Source of the DNA: Siderastrea siderea
Lineage: Eukaryota; Cnidaria; Anthozoa; Scleractinia; Rhizangiidae
Assembly (NCBI GenBank): GCA_964030785.1
Contig: OZ034968.1
Location: forward strand, 28,296,186-28,360,185
Direction: 5' to 3'
DNA length: 64,000 bases
Part shown: piece by piece, positions 37,082 through 49,100 of the stretch
Numbering within the stretch: the first letter of the stretch is position 1
Layout of the letters: each line of letters starts with the position of its first letter
Translations under genes and position numbers: made by a program
Notes under the pieces: generated by a model
Told to the model about the DNA's origin: nothing
The model's database searches: none
The model's input: only the letters and a program-made list of their open reading frames with translations

Positions 37082-40000
37082 CTAGAGACAAAAAAAAAAC
37101 GAATTCTCCAGTCAAAGAATACGACAAGAACGAAATGGAGATAGCACACACTCACATAGTGCTTGTGATAGATTAAAACTGAAGAGTGAGTTAGAAAAAC
37201 AATAAATAGTTTGCACTGTCATTGGCTGCATAGCCGTCTTTTATGAGGTTTTGTTAACCTGGCAATAGCGTCACGTGACATCTGTTTGGAATTTAGTTTA
37301 TAAATATAATGGAAAATGGCGGCTTCGTGCTTTAGTTGTTAATCCTGATGTAAACAAAAGCAGGGTTAAGCTAACCCAGGATTAGCATCAATTTTCAATT
37401 CACTTTTAATCCAAAACGACGTGGATTCCAGTAAATAATCTTCCCTTGACAATTTGACTTTGGTTACTTTCAACTTGTCAAGTAAAAATAAGCAGCGGTT
37501 ACGCTTTAAAATAATAAAATCAGAAACTTGGACAACATTTACCCCAGGGTTAGCGCTAATCTGCTTTCAAACAACTGGGCCCAAAAGAAGTTAGGAACAA
37601 TCGGAAAACTGTTACGCTAACCCCGGTCTGACAGAGATAATGCAAGGTTAACTGAAGCACTGTAAAACGGTTCCACAGTATTGTAACAGTTTAAAGGCCT
37701 GGAAACACGGTGCAACATTGCCTGCAAAACTGCGCACAACTTGAAAGTTGTACCATGTATCCACCCTTGAAATCGTTGCGCGCAACTGTTTGACCGTGTG
37801 TCCATCATCTGCAACATTGCGTGCAACTTCGTGACGCAATGTTGCGCGAGTGATGCATCGTGTGTCCGGCGCCTTAAAGCAAAAGATAAATTTCTGCCAA
37901 CAAAAAGAATCAGAATGTCAGGTAGTTTCGTTTATATGTGAGCTGAACACTAACAAAACAGCAGCAGGAGGAGAAACAACAACAACGACACTGAACATTA
38001 CCAGGTCTCCTATCACCTCTTCAAGGGATGAACGGCGGTTTCTTTCTCTGTTGAATTGATAAGTGGAAACCAAGTAAGCGATTCACATCCAAAATGGTTG
38101 TTTCTTACCCATGCAGGAAGCAACCTTCTTATATGTATACTGCAAAACACAACTTTGCGCCTTACCGTTTGCACACCGTGCAATTCTCGCGCAGCACTCA
38201 CTAATACTGTCTTTAACGAAAAACAGGAGACTTCAAGTAGTCTAAGCCATTTGGCTGACCCTAAAAACTAAACTAAAGCAACGAAAACAACCAAAAAATC
38301 TTGTATTTAGCAAACCTCTTTTTCTTTTTCCTGATCCAAACAGTATAAAAAGCAGCTAGAATTAAAATCAAGGATGACAAACAGCCAACAACAATCGCGA
38401 CAGACAAATCGGACTCAGGCTTTTTAGACGGCACGTGTGTTCCAGTTGGAGTACCTGCAAGAAATGTAAAGGCTGATTTAAAACAGAGACATGGGACTTC
38501 AAACAAGATTACAATATGGTGGAATATTTTGCTCACAAATAAATGTGCACATTCGATCAAACTTGGAGTACACTCTAAGGTAGGTCCAGCATAAACTGAT
38601 AATTTAGCAAGATCATGCATGATAAAATTGTATGCGCATTCCAATTCATTTCATCTCTATACATGTAGATAGGTTAAGTTGCACACGAGCCAAGGAGCCC
38701 CACACGGTCGGAGCTTATCTCGGTTCTGTAGCATGTAGCCTGCGATCACAGACATATTTCCGGCTGTCGTTTCTCTCCGGCGGAGAGAAACGACAACCGG
38801 GAATACGTCTGCATTCGCAGGCTATGTAGCTTGAAGCAGCTGAGAGTATTGTTAGTCCATCGCAGGGTTACCCCCAGCAGCATGTCGCGCCGGGGTACCC
38901 ATTTTATCCACCTGGGTGGAGACAGACAAAGTGGAGTAAAGTTTCTTCTCCAAGGAAACATGATAGCAGGGACTGGACCTCGGACCACCGACCTTCAGAT
39001 CTGAAGTCCAACGCGCTAACCACTACACCACCGCGCCCCCACTTCTCTATAGATAGCACGACAAAAAATGCTGTTGAGTAAAAGGTTGTCATTGGCAAAG
39101 ACATCATTCCTGATGATTACAACAGATTTATTTACATGTCAGCAAGGGATCAAAGAGATGGACCACCTTGCGCGTCCGGGGGGTGGGGATAATCAGGTAT
39201 ATTAGTAACAAAGAGGTGTGAAGACGTTTTGGGGGTCTGAAATTAGCGATTTGGGACTTTTTGGGGGTTAGAAATTTGTTGGTGGACTTTTTTTGGGTCA
39301 GATTTCTGCAGGACTTTTCTTACGGTTGATAAAAAGCAAGCATACCTCAGAGTTCTCAGTTTCGTAAACAGAGGGAATTCCCTTCTTTGTGCCTGTCAGA
39401 TGCGTGATGAATAAAGAAAAGTGAAAGCATAAATTGTCTTGGTTTTTCTTTTGTCATGCGGATAAAAAGGAGGTTATTCTTTTTTTTAGGCAGATGAAAA
39501 GGACTTTTTAGGTCACATTCTGGGCCGTTAGACTTTCCTTGGTTTCAGTATTTCAGTTTTAGCCTAATGGGACTTCATTAGGTGTAAAAAATTTGGCCTC
39601 ATTCGTATCTCCCCATGACTAGTATAAATGAGTACCCCGGGGGGGGGGGGGGGGGGTGGTGTCAAACCCAGATTGATGTAGACACAGAAGATTGCTGATT
39701 CTGCTTGCTTGCTTTCTGTTTTTCTGTTTTTGGCTGATTCCACTTGCTTGTAATCAAAGGAGGAAATTAATAGAGTATGAATTTTCAAATACAGGGTCCA
39801 AATCCTAATCATGGTGACTTGTATTTGATTCTTCAAAAGCCAAGGAATGAAAGCTCAGATTTAGCAAATTTGCAAAAGTCCATATCAGGCCTGTAACCAG
39901 AGGGGGTGCACGTGCACCCCCCTTCTCCACAGGCCCCAAAGGTTCACATTTTGATACTCAATGTCCAAGCTAAAAAGTACAGTCGCTTAAACTGAAGGAT

Positions 40001-43000
40001 ACTAATACATCTTTAAAACTTAACAGTGATAGTTAAAACCAAACAGTGGAAATAGCAGTAATGTATTCACTGGCAAACTAAAACCAGCTGCACTCTAATA
40101 GCCCAAGCCACTCAAAACATTTCAATGAGCGCAATGATGTCCGAGCTTATCTAAATGGATAATGAAATTAAAGTGCTGCAAACTTTAAAGGGAGTTTAGA
40201 AGATGAGCGAGCCAATGACAAGGGAGTGATCTCGCGATTTTTGTCATACATGTCACTTACATGTCGGGTAGTATTGTCTGTTTGTACAAGCGCAAAATCA
40301 GTTTTTGCATAATACCTTATGGCATGGGGAGGAGAAAACAGGAAAATAGAAAGAGGAAGGCTGGTCACATGGTCACTGGTAGTCACTCGTGGTCACTTTT
40401 GGTCAACTCGTGGTCACTCGTGGTCACTCGTGGTCATTCATGGTCACTCATGTGTACTTTTAGACATGATCACAGCGAGATATAGAAGCTAAATCACACT
40501 TATTTGCGTGATGTCCACCAATTTTGATCCCAGTATTATGCTCTGAGATTAACTCGTTATTCCTCAAATGAATATGAAACAAAATTACATCCCTTAATAA
40601 AGAGCCGGTAAGGGAACACAGAGAAACAATCCGTAGAGGGACTGGGGGGAGGGTTAATCCAAAGCAGTTCTAGAAATCCACAGGCATCCCAAATCATCAA
40701 AATAGACGTTTTCGAGTCACAAAGAGGGGGAAAAAAAATTTATGTTTCTACTGGTCTCTTATCGTCTTTTCCTGATATCAATATTCTATGAGAGGCCGTT
40801 GATCGGAGTGCCTTCTTAACGATTGCGCACTGTTAATAAAATTGTAGAGACTGCACAAGCTCCAGTACCTGACAATACTGATGGCAGTCTAACGCGGCAT
40901 CACTTGGAACCAGTGATGCAACAAGAAATAAATGACACCGGGAAGATTTCGACGACCTCTGAGGAATTTGGTTTTTCCACAAAGAAGCTACCAGTTGGTC
41001 AGAAATATCACTTGATTAAAAGTCATTTTGTGCCATTGATTAACAACAAGTTTCCAACGCGATTTCTTCATCATTGCCAAAGAGGGTTTCAGTCACGAAA
41101 GCTCAGTGAGTACCCATGAATGGTCTACAGCTCTTCAGTACATGTAGATGGAGTATTCTGGAAACATTGTACGTTGATGACATCTGTGCATTGCAGGAAA
41201 GATAAGGGCACTTCTGTTAAAAGCCTTTCATGAACTGGCATAAGCTTCAAGAAAAGGCAAAAAGACATTGAGCAAATGAAGTACCATCACGATGCAATGA
41301 ACGCCACTGAATCCTTCCTTACTGATTCTGTTGCAATCCCAGAGCAAAACCTGAACAACTGGTTAGATGACGAGAAGAGGAAGAATATTATCAAAAAAAA
41401 GGCACATCGTTAAATGTGTTTCAGAAGCCATCCTTTTCTGTGGTCGACAGTGCATTGCCCTGCGAGGAGATAACGAAGTCTTGACGGTGAGAGTGGTGGG
41501 AATACAGGCAACTTCTTAGCGGCTCTGCAGATGATAGCTAACCACGACGACATTTGCATGGGCAAAGAAAGGCTGTCATCCCTAGTACTAATGCACAGCC
41601 ATTACCAAGTTAAAATTGATTTGGATGATGCGGTAAATGTGTTTGCCACCAAACACCCATGGAGGCTGGAGCTCGCGACAATCCTGAAGGATTAGTCCTG
41701 CAGTATTTTGATGTATCATTTTACATCGTAAAATTATATTAGTCGTTAATAACTTTATTCAAACAATTTTATTCGAAAAATGTAATATTCAGTTCCTACC
41801 GTGTACTTCGCCGTTACAATTTCTCATGTATTGCTACTTTCCTAAATAAACGGATCAGACAATAAAAAACACATTTTGGTAGTTTGGTCCACTTTGGCCT
41901 CGTTAGCCCTTCCCCCCCTCCCCCGGATAAAATCCTGGTTACGGGCCTGCATATTAAGATTTCCTGGTAATCTTTGTTAGTCTCAAGACAAGTAAACCTA
42001 TGCTGCTTCACTCTTCCTCTGTCTATTTCAGTTAGAAAGCATTTCATCCTTTACAAATCAAAAGGACAAGCACAGGACTGAAAGGAAGGGGTTGCAGGTC
42101 TGGGACACTGGAACCCTCCACTCCCGCCTAGGTCTGCCAATGTAAACCATGAACAATACATGTATGAACTATTGGTCTTTACTAAACATTTCCAAATAGA
42201 ATGAAACCTGCTACATGTACACTGTACCTGGTTCTCTCAGTAGTTCACACTTTTCACAGCTCAAAGACATTTGTGCAGGTGGACCACATCCACCATTTGA
42301 ACAAAGCTGCACGTTGGCCAGGTTATTTGAGGTTCTGCTGAGGTTGTGCATTGTGTATGTGATCATTGAGCCATTATAATTTGCTGGCAGGGGAACAGAC
42401 AGAGTGATGGCAAGAGAACCTAAATCATTTTCATCATCAGCTGCTGAAGAATTCCAGATTGTGATCAAAGATCTGGTTGGAATGCCATTCCAGATGAGTC
42501 CATCAGTGGGCTGCAGATATCAAGTGCACATGGAAGCACTGTGGTTTAGTAGTACAAACAAATGGATAGATAAGTTGGTAGGGAACAAGACTAAACGTAC
42601 AGTGATGTTAAGCTGTTGCGCTGCCTCCTACGCTTTGTTACACATAATTAGTCAGGAGACATTAAACATAGAAGAATTGGGCACAGTTGCCAATGTTGTG
42701 GTCTGGCTTGTTTATACTCATTCAGGGGTTGGTAGGATAGGACCTTATTATAAAATGGATCCTGTTTCTGTGAGGCTTCCTAACTGTTAGCAGTGAAGCT
42801 AAATATCAACAAGTATAATTGACTAACTTGCTGACTGATTAAATGAATGAATGAGTGAATGAATAAATGAACGAATGAATGAATGAATGAATGTGATGAT
42901 TTCCTACTGTTTAAAAGCAGTGAAGCTAGGTGGCTAAATGAGCAGCTTGTGTTAATGACTGACTGACTGGCTGATTGACAGACTGACAGACTGACTGACT

Positions 43001-43104
43001 GACTGACTGACTGACTGGCTGGCTGGCTGACTGACTGACTGATTGCCAGACTGACCGACTGACAGACTGACTGACTGGCTGGCTGACTGACTGACTGATT
43101 GACA

Positions 43105-43154
<50 letters not shown>

Positions 43155-46100
43155 TTGACAGACAGACTGACTGACAGACTGACTGACTTAGTGAACAGTG
43201 GCTGAGTGGCTGACTGACTTAGTGAACAAATGAAATGTGGATGCTCCTGAGAGATGGCACGGTAATCTGTTTAATGGAGAGCTGGAATACATTTTACTCT
43301 TACTAGCAGTATTTTCACAAAAAATTATTAAATCAATAAAAACAGTACAAACAAACGTCAAACAAATAAATAAATAAAATATTAGACAAAATTAAAATCA
43401 GCTTACCTGCCACTTAAGAGTAGCACTGAATGATTCATCTTCACAAAAAACCTCACATGGCTGCAGCTGTGGAGGTTTAGATGGTTCTAAGATTTGAACA
43501 AGAAAATAAACGAGTGTGTAATACACATAATATTATAATATTCATGAGTACAGCAAATGTGTCAAGAATTTGAATGTGATTTTAACAACTGCATCATGAT
43601 CGATTGAGTGATGTGATACCTGAGAATCTGGTTTCATACCAAGGTGGCACTGAAAGAAAGTCTATAAGCTCTTAGATCTGCACTTGGTTTTAAGACGGAT
43701 TCCGCTCAACGTTCGAGCAATAAGTGCAAAAAATATTTACCAAAAAACTACTCATAGCATGGTAACATTTTAAATGCTATTTGAAACGTCTCACTCTAGT
43801 TCACTTGCCCAAGTGACCCCGCGATGAAATTCTCAAGCATAATTTCTCAAGAAAGTTAATTTCAAATCTCGTAAAAGTATGCTAAAAATGGGCGCCATTT
43901 TGTTTTGAACTGACATGAAGCGTCTTTTTAATTGAAATATGGATAACTTCAAATCCAATTTTCTCTCGCGGGGTCAGCTTGGGAGCAAAAGTAACGATAA
44001 GTTCTTCTTATCTGTTCTCAAAATGTGACAGTGCTGCAAGTATTTTTTTGGTAACTTAATTTTTGCACTTACTGCTCGAACGTTGAGCGGAAATCGTCTT
44101 AATATGGTAATACTGAGTATGATGATCACTATGGTATAATTTAATATGCAAATACATGTGCATTCAGGCATGGGTCATCTGTACCAATCGTTCTTTTGTT
44201 AATCCTTAAAATCAATGTTTAACATTCATTCCATGTCACGCGTGAACGTCATTTGCAAATTTGAAATGAACACCCAAAATTCCTCTTTGTAAATTCCAAG
44301 AATTGAATGTAATCTTCGAAATTTTGCATCTGAAAGTTGCGAATTATCTACAAAATACTACCACCATTCAGATAAAACATAGGCCCGCAATGCGTGCAGA
44401 ACCGACGAAGTGTTGGTTCGTCTCGAAAAGAAAGCAAGCGAGCCGTGCGTGACTGCAGCTTCAATAACATTCAAGCATCTGTAACAGCAAGTTGCAGTAA
44501 AAGTGTGTAACTGTAACTAATGCTTAAATTTGACCAACTGAAAAGGCGACCAATACCCTGGAAAGGAGGTCAACTGAATTATTCACCCTCTCCTCACCAA
44601 ACAGAGCTCCACAGACTATACATTCTTCACTCGAGATCATTTTTTCGCTGTCTTTTGGTCGGTCTTCCTCAAAACCCGGAACAAAAATTCTCAAAACAGA
44701 CGCATTTCAAAAAATGGGCGACAAATTTCCCAATATAAAAGTAACCACATCTTCACGATTGATCAGTATGGGCACCGTAACAGCCCAAAAGAATTGAACT
44801 TTTCCCCATACCTGGGAACCACACTTTGCGCACAGTTTCCTTTAATCATGTCAAGGGCTCCTTAAGCCAAATTGTGAATGCAAATACGAAATAAATCATT
44901 GCTATGCTCTATCGTACAGGTTACAAGAAAGCGCATTATAGGCATTTACCAGTCGTTTTGACCCACTCCACCCTCGACAAATGTTTTTACTTGGTTCAAC
45001 GTGCTAACTAGCGTAACGAAAATTGTCACAGTATTTTGCCCTTTGCGTTACCGAATGACGTTATGTTTAAAATCTGATGACTCAGCTCATCTGTCTTATC
45101 GCTTTGAATATTTAATTTTGTTGAATTAAACTAAAAAATTAAATGTTGATATACATTTGTCCTCAACTGAACATGCTTTTACCAAGAGTTGTGAGGAATG
45201 TATTTATATACTGTTGTGAATAGGGCACTATAAAAACACATGATTATCGATAAAGACAAACACATCGTCAGAATCTCAATGTGCTAACCGGCGTGACAGT
45301 ATTTTGTCTTTTGCGTTACCGAATGACGTAATGTTTAAAATCGGATGACTCGGCTCATCTGTCTTATCGCTTTGAATATTTTGTTGAATTAAAATTAAAC
45401 TTAAAAGATAAATTTTGTCCACAACTGAACATGCCGTTATCAAGAGTTGTAAGCGAAGCATTTATATACTGTTGTGAATATGGCACTATACAAACATGAT
45501 TATCGATCTGGAGAAATCAGTAACAAGCGAAGTCGTCGCTTTATCTCAAACACGTTAAAGCATGTCTTATGACGTAATCGTTAAATCTGGTTTCCTCTTC
45601 CGCAGTCAGCAAGTCAGTGTCTCGAACTCTAAAATCGAACAAATCGGTTCAAAATCAAAAGTAAAGCAGAAAAATAAAAAAGACTAACTGGTAGATCCTT
45701 CTGTGCCGCTTATAGTATACTATCCAAGAAGATCCAGCCTCGTGTAGTAATTCATTTCCCACCTGCCAATAACCTTTCTTAACGTTGGCAGCTAGATACT
45801 TTCCAAGTAATAAACATAACCACAACAACATACACCAGAATTTTCCTTTCATAACCTTTACTGAGAACGATTGTATCCTTACGATGTCTCAGCAACACTT
45901 TGGTCCCACCAGCATCAACAGTGCCACTGGACTTCACCTCCCGTTATTATCAGTCCTCCCTGCTTTCTTTCACTGGTATTGCACAGACATTTCAGTCCGG
46001 TGAAAACCAACACTGCTGGGCGGAAGTGTCCTTCTATTACCTACAATACTTTTTATGTGGACCCTTGTCCTATCGTGCGTGCGTGTGTGTACTAATCGAT

Positions 46101-49100
46101 GTGCTTAACTGCAGAATACGTCATCCCATCCCGTGGGGCATAGCGAAATACACACCTTGTGAACCTTACACGACGTATTTTGACCGACCAAACCAGTCGA
46201 CCCTCTTGTCACGACTGCTCTAACTCGACTTTGTCGGTTACACATAGGCCCGCAATGCGTGCAGAACCGACGAAGTGTTGGTTCGTCTCGAAAAGAAAGG
46301 AAGCGACCAAGACCAAGACCATTTTTCGCTGTCTTTTGGTCGGTCTTCCTCAAAACCCTGAACAAAAAGGCCATCACAATTCTCAAAACAGATGCATTTC
46401 AAAAAATAGGCGATAATTTTACCAATATAAAAGTAACCACATCTTTAAGATTGATCAGTATCGGCACCGTAACAGCCCAAAAGAATTGAACTTTTCCCCA
46501 TACCTGGGAACCACGCTTTGTGTACAGTTTCCTTTAATCATGTTAAGGGCTCTTTAAGCCAAATTGTGAACGCAAATACGAAATAAATCATTGCTATGCT
46601 CTATCGTACAGGTTACAAGAAAGCGCATTATAGGCATTTACCAGTCGTTTTGACCCACTCCACCCTCGATTAATGTTTTTACTTGGCTCAACGTGCCATG
46701 CTAACTGACGTAACGAAAATTGTGACAGTATTTTGCCCTTTGCGTTACCGAATGACATTATGTTTAAAATCTGATGACTCAGCTCATCTGTCTTATCGCT
46801 TTGAATATTTAATTTTGTTGAATTAAACTAAAAAATTAAATGTTGATATTACATTTGTCCACAACTGAACATGCTTTTCCCGAGAGTTGTAAGCAATGTA
46901 TTTATATACTGTTGTAAATAGGGCATTATAAAAACATGATTATCGATAAAGATAAACACATTGTCAGAATCTCAGCGTGCTAACCGGCGTGACAAAAATT
47001 GTGACAGCATTTTGTCTTTTGCGTTACCGAATGACGTAATGTTTAAAATCGGATGACTCAGCTCATCTGTCTTATCGCTTTGAATATTTTGTTAAATGAA
47101 AATAAAAATTTAAAGATATATTTGGCCGCAACTGAACATGCCGTTATCGAGAGTTGTGAGCGAAGCATTTAAATACTGTTGTGAATATGGCACTATAAAA
47201 GCATGATTTTCGATCTGGAGAAATTGGTAAAAAGCGAAGTCGTCGCTTTATCTCAAACACGTTAAAGCATGTCTTATGACGTAATCGTTAAATCCGGTTT
47301 GCTCTTCCGGAGTTAGCAAGTCAGTGTCTCGAACTCTAAAATCGAACAAATCGGTTCAAAATCAAAAAGTAAAGCAGAAAAATTAAAAAGAGTAACTAGT
47401 ATATAATTCCGGGCCGCTTATACTATCCAAGAAGATCCAGCCTCGTGTAGTAATTCATTTCCCACCTGCGAATAACCTTTCTTAACGTTGGCAGCTGGAT
47501 ACTTTCCAAGTATTAAACAGGTAAACATAACCACAACAACATACACCAGAATTCTCCTCTCATAACATTTACTGAGAACGATTCTATGCTTACGATGTCT
47601 CAGCAACACTTTGGTCCCACCAGCATCAACAGTGCCACTGGACATCACCTGCTGTTATTATCAGTCCTCCTTGCTTTCTTTCACTAGTATTGCACAGATA
47701 TTTCAGTCCGGCTAAAGCCAACACTGCTCGGCGGACGTGTGCTTCTACACCTACGATACTTTTTATGTGGCCCTTGTCATATCGTGCGTGCGTGTGTGTA
47801 CTAATCGATGTCTGTGTACGACTTCTTCTCTATATGTTCAGAGGTCAGCACAAAATTATACCACAACACAGTCGAAGCAAATCTTCCACCAAGCCTCCGT
47901 CACCTTTCTTGACCTGCCAATTTAAAATGGCGACTAGTCCGCTCTTGTTCTCACCTCATCCCATCCTGTGGGCCATAGCGAAATACACACCTTGTGAGTC
48001 TTACACGACGTATTTTGACCGACCAAACCAGTCGACCCTCTTGACATGACTGCTCTAACTCGACTTCGTCGGTTAAAAACTGGTATTTCTAAAATGCCTC
48101 ATATTTTATAGAAAAATGATATTTCATAACTATTTATCTTTGATTAACCAACAAAGTTCTCACGGGGATTCTGAATCTCCTGACTAGTGTTCAAAATTAA
48201 AATGCAAATTCGATAACTTGGTTCGAATTACAAAGATACGGTTCAGGCGTGACGTAGATTGGCTGTAAATACTGTAAATAAACCGTATTAACAATACCCT
48301 CAGGCAAGGTGTGATGGAAAACTGGTCCTCCTGGTATATACCGTGGACCACCGCAGGTGCATGTTGATTCATTAACTGGTATCTTGTATGTTATTCCACT
48401 GCAGATAGTCACAGAATAGTTAGTCCATGGTGTTAGACTGGTGAAGGTATAAGTGTTATTGTCCTCTGCTCCATGTCTTCTTTTCTTCAAGATAAAAATA
48501 ATTTATACTATTTAATATTTGGTCAATCATAATCATCATGTTAACCTTATGGATTGCCAGCTGCACTGAGCCCTACAAAGCTTTCGTCAAAATAGCCCTA
48601 TCTTTTACAGCTGATTTTATTGCTTATTTCATTGCTGATTTCATTCACTTAACTGTTATCATGTGATCGAAGCATCACAGAGAGAAAGGTAGGGATAAGG
48701 TGTAGGGAGGAATGATACCAAATGCGTCACATGAGTCACCAATAATTGTATGATATCACATCATGCAGATTCGATTCATATGGTGAGTTGGTGTTAACCT
48801 GGGGGGTAGGGTGGGGCACAAACCACTGGTTAAAATTATACCCATTGGGCTTTCTTATTACATGAAGTGTGTGACTGCATTGTTGTACATTGAATTTAGA
48901 CTTTTCTTTGAGTTAATATTAAATGAAATTAATTACCTTATTGCATTTTCCTGTTGATTGACCATGATCCTTCAGAAGGAGCACTTGATAAGTCATCGGT
49001 AAACGATATGGCCTTATCCACCACACAGTTAGTTGCCTTCTTTTTCTTGAAAAGAGTTGTATAGACTTTGGTGGAAGATATATAACTACAATGTACAATG

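Larger units (their letters stand above)
39886..41949 (+). mobile_element. hAT-type DNA transposon, degraded
   Basis: Inverted ends CAGGCCTGTAACCAG (39886) and CTGGTTACGGGCCTG (ending 41949) are flanked on both sides by CATAT. Inside, 40823-41690 on the plus strand keeps pieces of a DUF4371/ZMYM1-like transposase: a zinc-finger-type region (FLHHCQRGFQSRKLSEYP), then YHHDAMNATESF, AILFCGRQCIALRGDN and GNTGNFLAALQMI read across several frameshifts and stops. Not functional. It lies inside the intron between receptor exons 6 and 7. Confidence 0.65.
44378..48077. repeat. Tandem direct duplication, two units of about 1.85 kb
   Basis: Unit A 44378-46241 and unit B 46242-48077 both start ACATAGGCCCGCAATGCG and end near CTCTAACTCGACTT(T/C)GTCGG. 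Similarity is high over the whole length. Each unit also holds two diverged copies of a segment of about 280 bp (starts at 45001 and 45281 in A; about 46692 and 46976 in B). The duplication lies inside the intron between receptor exons 4 and 5 and has not disturbed their phases. Confidence 0.85.

Noticed and set aside
38273..38315. Continuation of the transmembrane exon to a stop at 38273
   Set aside because: AT-rich hydrophobic read-through (KIFWLFSLL); the phase-2 splice to 38047 joins three exons perfectly in frame.
38968..39041. Possible tRNA gene
   Set aside because: A box is good but cloverleaf stems do not close, the B box is altered and a non-tRNA tail follows; called as a SINE head instead.
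42526..42783. Extension of receptor exon 6 upstream to an acceptor near 42784
   Set aside because: All three minus-strand frames contain stops; the acceptor at 42511 restores a clean FN3 domain.
42404..42790. 128-codon plus-strand frame
   Set aside because: Overlaps receptor exon 6 and its upstream intron on the opposite strand; no motif. It is a shadow frame.
45900..46416. Several plus-strand frames of 72-107 codons in the duplicated units
   Set aside because: Overlap the opposite-strand type II exon and its upstream region; no recognisable protein.
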